This document shows positions 54,701 through 64,000 of a stretch of DNA of 64,000 nt, piece after piece; position 1 is the stretch's first letter; every line of letters begins with the position of its first letter. This stretch comes from Venturia oleaginea (Eukaryota > Ascomycota > Dothideomycetes > Venturiales > Venturiaceae), in NCBI GenBank assembly GCA_013176395.1, contig JABMLP010000003.1, positions 1,426,001 through 1,490,000 on the forward strand, given 5' to 3'. The notes beneath the pieces are model-generated. The model did not search any database. It was not told where the DNA came from and worked only from the letters and a program-made list of their open reading frames with translations. The position numbers and the translations under genes are program-made.

Positions 54701-56288
54701 GGAAGGCTACATCAGTGCCAGTCTGAAACGCACTGCGAGCGTAGCCGCGTCGCTCAAGAGTTTGGCATTTGGCACTCCTTCCGTGGCTGGTCAAGAGAGC
54801 GGTCCTCGCAGCCCAGGTATCGGCAGGATGACTCTTCCGCGAGGTGGCGACTGGAACCAACCCCCAGACTCTCAAGATCAACGGAATCACAGCCAGGGCA
54901 CGCAGTCCTTCCTGAAGACTCCATATCCTAGAAACTTCAAGGCGCGTGATGTAAAGGAAAGCTCCATGGTCCTTCCGCTGAAGTCAACATTCTTTTCCTG
55001 GTGTGTAGAATATTTCCGCGAGCCACAGATGAAGCCTTCTGAGGCAGACGAGCCTGGAAGTAGGGAGTACAACGAGCGTCTTTGGCGGCGAAACCGCAAT
55101 GATAGCATTATCGACAAGACACAACCTCAAAAAGATCATGCTGGTACTCATCCGTGGGATCGTGCTAAGGGCTTCTTCAACAACAGCACGCAACCTGCCA
55201 AAATGTGCTTTCATCAATTTGAGGACCATCTCATCGTAAGTGATGATCGTGACGGAGTCGCCGTCTGGGACTGGAAGAAACAAACCAAATTGAGCCGATT
55301 TTCCAACGGCAATCCGGCACGCAGCAAGATCACTGAAGTCCGCTTGATAAATGAAGATGATCAGGCATTACTTATGACTGGCTCTTCTGATGGTGTTATC
55401 AAGCTATTTCGAAACTACGAGAGCCAGAAACATGTTGAGCTAGTGACGGCTTTCCGCGCCCTGACTGATCTCGAGCCATCCACTAAGAACGCAGGTCTGG
55501 TATTTGACTGGCAACAGTCTCGAGGTCTTATTCTCGTCGCCGGAGACGTCCGCAATATCCGGGTTTGGAATGCTGGCACTGAAATATGTACCGCCGATAT
55601 TAATGCCCGATCTGGCTCACCGATCACCTCACTCACCTCGGATCAAGTGGAAGGCCATCTGTTTATAGCAGGCTTCGGCGACGGTGCACTTCGACTTTAT
55701 GACCAACGCCAAAAAGCTCAAACAGCCATGGTACAGGTATGGAAGGAACATAAATCATGGGTTACCAATGTGCACCTACAACGTGGTGGACAGCGAGAGC
55801 TTGTCTCAGCATGCCGCAACGGCGAAGTCAAGATGTGGGACATGCGATGGGATCGTGCCATCCGAACAGTCCGCGCGACCAAGGATACCCTCCGGACCCT
55901 CAGCGTTCACGAGCATGCGCCAGTTTTTGCTGTCGGCACTGATCGCCATGTCGTCAGGATCTTCTCCATGATGCAGGAACCTCCTCCAACAACAGTTGGT
56001 GGTCTCAATGCTTTAACCTCTGCCAATACGACGTTTAACGCCTCCAACCTTGCAATTCCTGCTGTTGGTAGTCACGGATTTGGCCAGCCCACAGCCCTGA
56101 ATCGAGGATTGCTCAACGTTGTAGAACCGTATTCTGGGTTCTTGAATCCTGGACGTGGTAGCCCGATTAGTTGCACTGCTTTCCATCCTCATCGTATGAT
56201 GATCGCAGCAAGTGCTATGGGGGATACGCATGTCAACATCTTTGCCTGTTCGAACAAGGGGAAGGAGAAGGCGCTTGTTGATAGGTAG
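51702..56288 (+). CDS. KOG1: Raptor/Kog1, TORC1 subunit, 1493 aa, three exons
   Basis: Exons 51702-52109, 52168-53761 and 53809-56288 join in frame; introns are 58 and 47 nt. The start at MTSIALRPKG is the first ATG in this frame with good spacing. After a ~115-residue leader, the Raptor N-terminal caspase-like domain (~137-310) has FMYFTDKKHETGGNPK, ARLECWVDP, LFHYNGHGVPKP and VWDCSDSGLIIQNF. HEAT/armadillo-like helices follow (~430-780), including ALSIGIFPYVLKLLQS and LRQWSCLCISMLW. A Ser/Pro-rich insert (~850-960) may be a phosphorylated linker. The C-terminal seven-blade WD40 (~1080-1480) includes GVAVWDWKKQ, GVIKLFRNY, NIRVWNAGTE, GALRLYDQRQ, EVKMWDMRW and THVNIFACSN. Kog1 binds Tor kinase and presents substrates in TORC1 at the vacuole, controlling growth with nutrients. 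Length and domain order match the family; no break is seen. Confidence 0.96.
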
Positions 56289-58395
56289 ATTTGGAATTCC
56301 GGGAATTTCTTCACGATTAGCAGAGGCGATGCTGACATTCTATCTATCCAGAAAGGATGAATCGGTGGTATATTGTGCTGGATTGGGCGTGTATTGTCAA
56401 GATGTTTATGGGCGTTTGCTTGGGAACTCTTTCTTATGATTGCTAGGGGCGGCGAATATGCATAGCGCTGGATATAGGTTGTGTGCTTTTGCTTGGCGTT
56501 GGGGTCTCAATGATGGTGATTTTTCTAGACCTCGCGGCTCTGTTTCTGGGCCGCGATGCTACAATTATTGTTGTGAGCATGGGTTATGGGTACCAGTAGG
56601 AAGACTTTTCCACAGCAAAATTATTTCATGATTTTCTCCTTCAACAATCTACACAGTGAGGGCATTGAATCAACTTTTTGGTCGGACCACTGGTTCTAAA
56701 TGTAGAAGGTCGAACCAATCCATCCTTTAACAATCCTGGCAGCATTCCACGAATGCGTTTTCAGAAATGTAGCGATATCGATCGTGACTCGAAGGACGCT
56801 GTTTTGGGTTGATGTGTCTCCGACTGTCAGAATGGATGAGAAGGACACGGATTGATGTACTCGCGGTGCCTAGAGTGATAAGCATATGCCAAGCGAGCGT
56901 AATTCGTGCTGAGTATGCCCGACAGGAACTCCAGGCATGGCAAGTGGCAAATACGGCTACTGATGCTCCTCTGCTGTGGCTTGAAGCGTGGCCAGCGTGG
57001 AGTGGAGGGTGACGGCGCTTTGTGTATTTGGTATCGATATTTATGAGTTTCTTGACAGCGACTGGAGATGAATGGCTAGAAGCTCGTGATGTCGATTTTC
57101 AGCTGGAATGCTGGAGTATCTTTGTTGATAAGATGGAGAAACATGATTGAGGTCCAATCCAGTCCTTGCACAAAAACCTTGGATCTAAATTAGACTTCCT
57201 GGTTTTTGTTCTTTGTCAAATTGGTTGATGACTTGACGGCTACTGTATGGGAATTCGCATGGTTAGGATCTATAGAAATGTTGGAATGCATTTTAGAGGA
57301 ATGGAAGTGATGTCCATTGGTTACGCTAACCGTATATGGACACGGAATTCTATCATCTTATTAAGAGTTTCGCTGGCTTCTTTTCCCCCGACTACACAAA
57401 TCCTACATTCTTAAGCATTGGGGTAGCGCTCATCCGAAACATCTATTTCAGATGCCTGCAATGCTTCTCACTCTTACTCGTTTTCTTGCAAGACATTGAT
57501 ATTCAACAATACCGCGGGAGCTCACTCGTGAGGAGCATGTCGACCGTCCACTACGCGTCGGCATTGCCCCGAGGAACATTCCCCATCATACTCGTTTCTC
57601 AAATTAACATCCTCTCGGTGATGTTTGATGGCAATCACGTTTTTATTCGTTTTATCGGATTGTCGTAATCCATCTTTCTCCCAAACTCTGGGGTGAACCA
57701 AACCGACATGTTCGCGCGCTTGGGGCGCCTTTCTTTCCACTCATCACCATCGATGTTGTCGCTGGGCTTACAGTAATTTGCGCATGCGATTGGCATTGCG
57801 GAAGTCCCATGGCTCGAGAACCGATGCATAAGATTGACTCAAGGCGCTAGAAAAGCAGATTGCACACACAATAGCTCACTAAAGGGCAGGCCTACTTACT
57901 GTCACAGGTCGGCTGAAGCACTGCAGGTCTTGGATGAGCAGCCTGGCTACCGTCGGCAGCTCCTCGTCTTTGAAAGCGCGCATTTCGCCACTATCTCTTC
58001 TCTTTCGGCTGAGATGTTAACAGTGGAGGATTTCAGCAAAATCTCTTCCCGCTTCCACAACGACCGCTGAAGCAGCCTCCTCGTACCGTTCATCACGTAC
58101 GCACCGTAACAAAAGAGTGGGAATTTTGTTCCAACCCGGCTTTGGAGCTGCACGGCATTCGGTTCTCCGAGATCGCTCCGGGCAATATTTCAGACTAAAT
58201 TTTGCTAGCTTGTTGATAGGCACAAGGTATGTCCTCTCCCAATTGTTCAAGTACAAAAAAGGTTTCGAGGGTGGGATTCTGTTGAGAGAAATATCTCACT
58301 GGTGATATTAGTACCATTCTAAGTCAACACTTTCCGCCAGCAGCGTATTCCCTCGACTGAATAACAACCCTGGATGCTTCTAAACCACATATAAC
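56289..58395. other. 2.1-kb intergenic region
   Basis: Downstream of KOG1 and upstream of the MATE gene. Short frames (57336-57668, 57635-57829) have no domain and are not supported. No repeat seen. Confidence 0.45.
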
Positions 58396-60017
58396 ATGGC
58401 TACGAAGAATACCCTGGACGCAAAAACTTCGATCACAGCTTCGATAACAGATCAAAGCAACTATGGAACATGGCCCGACGAGGAACCTGGACCATATGAG
58501 ACCTCGCCTCCCAGTGAGTTCGGCATTCTAGTCGCGTCGTCATCACCATTGGTCATCGGCACGATTCTTCAGTTCTCGCAAGTGGCTATTGCTTTACTTT
58601 TCGTCGGTCGACTGGGAAAAGATGAACTCGCGGCTACAAGTTTGGCGTGCTTGACTGCTAATGTCACGGGATGGAGTGTTTTCCAGGGATTGTCGAGTGC
58701 ATTGGATACGCTCTGTCCGCAGGCTTTTGGAGCTGGCTTGAAGAAAGTGGTGGGCTTGCATGTGCAGAGAATGGCAGGGCTCTTGATTTGTGTGAGCTTT
58801 GGTGTTGGCTGCTTTTGGTAAGCTAGTTTTCTTCTTTTTTGATTCGATGAAAGTAGTCGGGTGGGGTAGAGGAAATGGCTTCGGTGTAGATATGATATAT
58901 CTCCGAATTAAGCCCCAGATCGCAGACTGGACAAGTGGGACGAGCTATCAATGAACTCCAGTAGTCTAACACGGCGATTAGGTATAACTCTTTTAGCTTC
59001 CAGCGACTTTTGATTCCAAACGATAACATCTGCAGACTGTCTAGAGATTTTCTGAGGATTCTACTCCTAGGATGTCCCGGATATGCCTGTTTCGAATGTG
59101 GAAAACGCCTGCTCCAAGCCCAAGGCCACTTCTCAGCCGGTCTTTACACGATGCTCTTTTGCATCCCGGTTCATATCTTCCTTACCTGGTACTCCGTCCT
59201 CCACCTTGGTTTTGGCATGAAAGGCGCTGCGATTTCTATGGCCATTATCCACAACCTCCTGCCTTTCGGCCTAGTCATCTACTCCAAGATCTTCACATCC
59301 GGCGAGTGCTGGCCTAAAATTACAAAATACACTTTCCAGAATTGGATGCCAATGATCAAACTCGCTGTACCCAGTTTGGCAATGGTGGAGGTTGAATGCA
59401 TCGGTTTCGAAATCCTCACTCTCTTAGCTGGACAGATGGGCACGGCTGAACTCTGCGCCCAAACTCTATTGGTCACCTTCTGCGGTTTCATCTACAAAAT
59501 CCCCTTCTCGCTTGGAATAGCAGCGAGTACCCAGATCTCCGAACGGATCGGCGAAGGATCGCATCAGAAAGCGAAGGAAACAGCCAAAGTAGCCATTCTT
59601 CTGGCAACAGGTTTTGGCAGTGTCCTAGTTGTTTTTCTCATGCTCTTCCGCAACCAGATTCCGTATCTCTTCACCAATGACCCGTCCGTTGTGGTTCTAA
59701 TGTTCAGTGTTGTCCTCATGATCGCCGTGTTCCAGCTCGTCGATGCCATCGTTGGTGTCACCAATGGCATCATTCGCGGCATTGGGAAGCAGTATGTTGG
59801 TGCCTGGATACAGACTTTGGGGTACTATGCTGTTGGGTTGCCTTGTAGTATCGGAGCGGCTTTCGGGCTGGGCTGGAAGTTGAATGGGCTTTGGGCGGGT
59901 GTATCGGTCGCGATGTTGACGATCTGTTGTTTAGAAGGCACGTATATGTATTTCCTGGATTGGCGCGGATTGGTAGAGGATGCTCAGGGGAGGAATGATG
60001 CCGAGAGGGATGTTTGA
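58396..60017 (+). CDS. MATE family multidrug/toxic compound exporter, 485 aa, two exons
   Basis: Exons 58396-58817 and 58982-60017 join in frame at CFW-YNSFSFQRLLIP (intron 164 nt, donor GTAAGC, acceptor GATTAG). The protein has a ~45-residue cytoplasmic N-terminus with EFGILVASSSPLVIGTILQFSQ as the first helix. Family signs include FVGRLGKDELAATSLA, the ALDTLCPQAFGAG element (Gln-Ala-Phe-Gly of the N-lobe), KRLLQAQGHFSAG, GMKGAAISMAI and ELCAQTLL. The C-lobe includes IPFSLGIAASTQISERIGEG, NGIIRGIGKQYVGAW and NYYAVGLPCS-like GYYAVGLPCS. Twelve hydrophobic segments fit the MATE fold. It exports cationic or other small compounds in exchange for H+ or Na+, likely at the plasma or vacuolar membrane. 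Confidence 0.92.
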
Positions 60018-60255
60018 TCAGATATTCGGGTAAGATGTTTAGAAGGTTCTGTATTTGATGTGTCTAGTGTTTGGGATGGTCGAAAAAGTCCTGGGGTTTC
60101 TACACACTTTGAATCTGCTTCTTGACTCTTCCGCATGCAGGCGCGTCACCTGGTAAAACGCGACTAGCCATGTTGATATCCGAAAGTTCGCGATATGTGC
60201 TTCATCTTCACACCGTCAATCTTTTTGCACAGTGCATTCTTTTCTGCCGCCAAAC

Positions 60256-61805
60256 GATGCCAACCTTTTTTGGATATCTCAGGTACCTATTCACTCCTGC
60301 AACTGAGTAGGTCAACATCGAGAGCGCAAATTTCCCGGCAATATTAACTCTTGTAGTGAACCTGACCCTCCAGAGTTACCCGCCCAAGACGATGTCACTC
60401 TGCATTCTGTCACATCTATTGAGCAGTCCTTGATTGAAGGTAGTCATCCATTCATGCAAAGAATAATCTCTCAATCCAAGTATTCCATACTAAATATCGA
60501 TCTAGGACAGATCCCAGCGCTTAAAATTGAAGCTGCCGATGTTGAGATATCTCACTTAGCCCACCATTGTGACTGAAGAGGTTGTTTCTGTAGTTTCGGT
60601 CACGGAAATTCCAGTTGTTCAACGTGAGTTGTTTCTTCCAACCCCATTTCAAGCTTCAGAGATCCTGGGAATGTATTTCCTTACTATGCCTGGAAATGTG
60701 GATGAACTGAAACTAATTGGTATTCATAGAATCAGAAGACAGCAACCACGAGACCGCCCCCGAAGATGACGCAGGACTATCATTCAAAACTGCATCTGAG
60801 CCGGGTAATCTCTTCATTTCCTGGAATTTCGGAGCATACAAAAACTAATCCGAGTATTGATACAGGTCCCGATCGCGATGACACTGCCTTCGACTCCGCA
60901 GATCCAGAATATAACCTCGACATCTGCCAACTCTCGGATTATTGGTGCCTCCAATTAACAGACGAACACCGCAAATGGCTCAAAGACTTTCGATTCTTCG
61001 TCTGTGAACGCGAAGCCGACAGGCCAGGATACCTCCCCGCCAAAATCAGAGAATATGTACATGACATTTCGCTATTTCCAATGCGTGAACCGAGCACGGA
61101 AGTGAAGGTGGTATATACCTTCATCACTACTTTGCCATCTCATCTTTGCTAATACCTACACTTATCAAAGGCCCCGCCTACTCGCCCGACAGACTCGTCT
61201 ACTGTACCGACGGCTCCTACTTCCAAAAACACCCCCGGTCAGCCACCGACGGCATCGTTTTCGAAACCAAGCACGAAGAACTCATAGCCGTAGCCCTAAG
61301 CTTCAACCTCTCCACCATCTCCGGCGCCTTCGACGCAGAACTCCTCACCGCAATCCACACCATGAGGATAGGCCTCCAAGCAGCCTCGAGCCGCATCGCC
61401 AACGGCGATGGAGATTCCGTAAGGGAAATAGTCATATACCTCGATTGTCAGCGCTTGCTGGAATGGTTCCGCGAGAATCGGTATTCGTGCCAATTGGGGG
61501 GTAATATTAAGGAGATGTTTTATTGGGCGGATCGGGTTGAGGAGGCTTGTGTTCTGTTGAGGATTTGTTGGGTTCCGAAGAGGGGGGAGGGGGAACCGCA
61601 TTTGCTTGCTGATCGGGTGGCGAAGGGTCAGAGAGGGGTTGCTTTTGAAGAGGCTTGTTGGAGGTATGGGAGGAGGTATGTGGATGAGTTGTTGGTTGAT
61701 TTGCCGTTGATGCCTGTTGATCGGTATGTGGTGAGGGATGTTGTTCTTCAACGCGATGAACCACTGCCTCCGTATAAGAGGCAGAAGACTGCTCATTATA
61801 GATAG
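60256..61805 (+). CDS. RNase H-fold protein, multi-exon, N-terminus uncertain
   Basis: The 3' exons are well supported by frame: ~60560-60623, 60730-60804, 60866-61084 and 61171-61805. The last intron (86 nt) uses donor ATGC|GTGAAC and a TTTGCTAATACC branch site. The final exon is an RNase H-like domain with the acidic set in order: Asp in VYCTDGSYF, Glu in FDAELLTAIHTM, Asp in VIYLDCQRLL, and a late His and Asp in PHLLADRVAKGQ. The middle exons read DLDICQLSDYWCLQLTDEHRKW, with no recognised domain. Upstream exons (from a possible ATG at 60256, MPTFFGYL, then EPDPPELPAQDD) could not be joined cleanly. It may be a domesticated retroelement RNase H or one of the expanded fungal RNase H-like families. 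Nuclease activity is inferred only from the acidic residues. Confidence 0.62.
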
Positions 61806-62164
61806 TTTGATATTGATCAATGTTATGGTGTGTATCGAGCTCTTTCCTCCCGCCGCATATGTCATGTTCTTACCTTTTCTCAGTCTTTGGTATGGTGGAA
61901 GGTGCGATGTGTGTGTAGTTAGCCTATATAGCAGTGTCCCATGCCCACCTCAATCCTATACACTTATCACCACATACAGCCTTGGTGCCATTTCCCGCCT
62001 TCTTACCACGGAATCATTCAGCAGCAGCAGCAGCACGTCATCTACCTCACCTACCTCTCCTTTATCATTTGTCTCGCGTTATTTCCTCCTTGCAAACTTT
62101 CAATAACATAAACACGTTCCTGCAGATTCTCACCATCCACACCCTCAATCCACACCTCGCCACC
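61806..62164. promoter_or_regulatory. Upstream region of the cysteine-rich secreted protein gene
   Basis: About 360 bp. It contains an agcagcagcagc run near 62021 and a C/T-rich leader before the ATG. No motif assigned. Confidence 0.35.
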
Positions 62165-62680
62165 ATGAAAGTCTCCAAAACCCTCACCGCCGGCCTCGTC
62201 TGCCTCTTCACCTGCGTCACGGCCTCCTCCAACAACCCATTCACACCGTCCGAGAAAAGCGCCTGCGAAAAAGACGGTGGCAAAGTATCCTGCTGCGACC
62301 ACAGTCTTGACAGCTTTCGAGCCCTCTGGAGTAACACGTGTTTCCCGAGTACGAATAACACCTATTTTCCTCTCAATATCCTCTGTCGCGCCCCTAGATG
62401 ACCATCAGACTAATGGGTCATATATAGTTGATGACGATAGAGTCACGTTAAAGAATTTCAAAGACAAGAATCAGAGTTTGCGGGGTCTTGTCTGTCCGGA
62501 GGATAAGTATGATCATGGGTTCGTCTTGTCTTTCTTTTCTTGCTCTCTTCTGAGTTGCTTTGTCTTTTTTTGGGGGGGATTTGTGCTGATTGGTTTGGTA
62601 GACCGTACTGTTGCTATGAGCCTCGTCCCGGGAAGAAGTCCTACTGTGTCTCGAGGAAAAAGCTTGGCCAGGCTGCGTAA
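62165..62680 (+). CDS. Small secreted cysteine-rich protein, 121 aa, three exons
   Basis: Exons 62165-62330, 62398-62518 and 62602-62680 join in frame (366 nt with stop). The N-terminus MKVSKTLTAGLVCLFTCVTA is a signal peptide. The mature part has seven cysteines arranged C..CC..C..CC..C (ACEKDGGKVSCC, VCPEDKYDHG, YCCYE, YCVS), several charged residues and ends KKLGQAA. This spacing recalls hydrophobins (which have eight Cys), but the lack of one Cys and the hydrophilic content argue against a true hydrophobin. Secreted small Cys-rich proteins are common candidate effectors or surface proteins in fungi; no function is claimed. The second intron uses donor GG|GTTCGT. Confidence 0.78.
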
Positions 62681-63702
62681 AGGTCTTTTGAGACAGTTTC
62701 TGGTTGGAAGGGCTAGTGTGTTGGTGAGAGCTCGCGTCCGATTTTAGCCTAGATGTGGTGGTTGTTCATCACTAATATCGCAATGGAAATCGTTCCTCTT
62801 GTTTTATGTTCGCAAGAAACAGCCCTGAATCTTGCGATCCTACCGGCTCTAAGATGCGTGATTGTGAAATGCCTCGCAGGGTTAGACAGTTCCATGCTAC
62901 AAGGTGGGTCGTATAGAAGCCAGAGATATTTCCTAAGCCGAAGGATACCATGAGAATTGCCCCAAGCTTGCTGGATGGACGGCCTGTCTCTTGTTAGACC
63001 AGTGGCCTGCTACCAGCCAGAATTGAGACCCGGATTTGATAATGGCTTACACATGTGTAACTAAGACCTTTTGATCAACTCGGTTCACCCGTCGCCTTTG
63101 AGGGCATCCTAGACACAGGACTTCATTAATTCAAGATGCAGAGCTGTGACTGGGCTGAGTCGAGTCTTGCTTTCGATGGATAGCTGGTCAAGTGGTTTGG
63201 GACTTCGGGTCCTCTGAAAGAAGAGTGAGCAAAGTGATGTTCTTTGGATGGAAAGGAGAGCCAGTAGACAGGAGACAAGAGATGGTGGGGTTATCAACCG
63301 ATATCGGAGTGCAGGTCTTCCGAACCTCATCTCGTTGTACCTTACGACCACCATCGCGGAGTGGTACAATACTGATGTTTCATACGAGTCTGGTTGGCGC
63401 TGATGCTTTCAAAGCAATGGCAGAACGACGCGACTCACCCAGAGGCTAAGGCCGCTTGCATCGCGTCCATGACGCACTTTGTTTACCCCAACCTCCCGAT
63501 GGGTGTAACGACGAGTCTTGCCTCCCTATCCATCTTCACTTGCCTTCCAGCTTGCTTTTGATAGTCTTCCCATATCTTTGGGCTTGCGTGAAGAGCAAGA
63601 GGTATAGATCTGAAGGCGAGTCGACTAATTTGCAACTACGTATTACCGAAGAATTAGCGAGTTCCACCTCTCCCATTCATCTCGGCCTCTTATAACTTCA
63701 AT
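62681..63702. other. 1-kb gap before the MFS gene
   Basis: Promoter of the MFS gene and 3' side of the secreted protein gene. Short frames at 62753-62953 and 63192-63449 are unsupported. Confidence 0.4.
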
Positions 63703-64000
63703 ATGGGAACTCGACATGATGAACATACCCCGCTGCTTCGAGACGGCGAAGAAGCAGATGATCGCGAGGTAAGCGAGTGGTTCTAGGGATAAATGAGAGA
63801 AAATTGACATCGCTCAGATCCTGATGCTGACTGATGACGATCCTGAGAATCCTCGATCATGGCCACGCTGGAGGAAATTGGCAAACGTTGCTGTGATAGC
63901 GTTCATGGCCGGTTGGTGTTGCAAATGCAGAAATCTTTTGCTCAGAATAACTTATGTTTATCCCAGTTTTGAGTCCTCTAGCATCTTCTATGTTCACGCC
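63703..64000 (+). CDS. MFS transporter, N-terminal exons only (runs off window)
   Basis: Exons 63703-63768, 63818-63911 and 63967 onward join in frame. The start is MGTRHDEHTPLLRDGEEADD, then a DDPENPRSWPRWRKLANV motif and the first helix AVIAFMA-VLSPLASSMFTP. The charged head with NPRSWP.WRK before helix 1 and the PLASSMFTP after it are typical of fungal DHA1-type drug/H+ antiporters. Substrate unknown. Confidence 0.85.

Noticed and set aside
62165..62680. Hydrophobin call
   Set aside because: Seven rather than eight cysteines, and the mature protein is too hydrophilic.

Overview
The window looks like genomic DNA from a filamentous ascomycete (Pezizomycotina). The genes are split by short introns (mostly 48-90 nt) with GT..AG ends and CTAAC/GCTAAT-like branch sites. 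Recognisable fungal regulators are present (Raptor/Kog1, a Tea1-type Kelch protein, an Rgd1-type F-BAR RhoGAP), and the repeats are chromodomain Ty3/gypsy elements. A leotiomycete is my guess only.

Layout. 1-7754 is a retroelement nest: a 5'-clipped Ty3/gypsy element (Gypsy-1) inserted in an LTR of a second family (LTR-B), a minus-strand gypsy remnant (Gypsy-3) whose 3' LTR is itself split by a solo LTR-B with a CCTAG target duplication, and one more solo LTR. 7755-19270 is a gene block, all on the minus strand: a small secreted protein (found only by splicing), an uncharacterised membrane protein, a secreted SRPBCC protein, a secreted FMN-dependent alpha-hydroxy-acid oxidase, and a mitochondrial-type formyltetrahydrofolate deformylase with a minisatellite in its presequence. 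19557-27105 is a second repeat block: a truncated LTR-C, a full-length but inactivated gypsy element (Gypsy-2), and two degenerate genes (MFS transporter and class II asparaginyl-tRNA-synthetase-like). 27106-31985 is gene-poor and carries foldback MITE-like elements.

31986-37715 holds the Rgd1-like RhoGAP, a divergently transcribed PNPOx-like flavoprotein and a modular hydrophilic DPRVDSD repeat protein. 38282-40592 is a second LTR-C copy split by a 1.6-kb insert with a 13-bp target duplication and a (TTGA)n end; the matching empty site is in the first LTR-C copy. 41408-61805 is a conserved core: a type II membrane glycosyltransferase-like protein, Tea1-like Kelch/coiled-coil protein, KOG1 (TORC1), a MATE transporter and an RNase H-fold protein. 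The end of the window has a cysteine-rich small secreted protein and the first exons of an MFS transporter.

The genes do not form an obvious pathway cluster. Polarity and growth control (Rgd1, Tea1, Kog1) sit among secreted proteins and transporters. The most interesting structure is in the repeats: nested insertions that can be ordered in time, a likely non-LTR insertion with its own empty-site control, gag-derived repeats in a retroelement leader, and tandem repeats inside host proteins. Splice models were made by eye from frame continuity and splice motifs; no alignment or database search was run.
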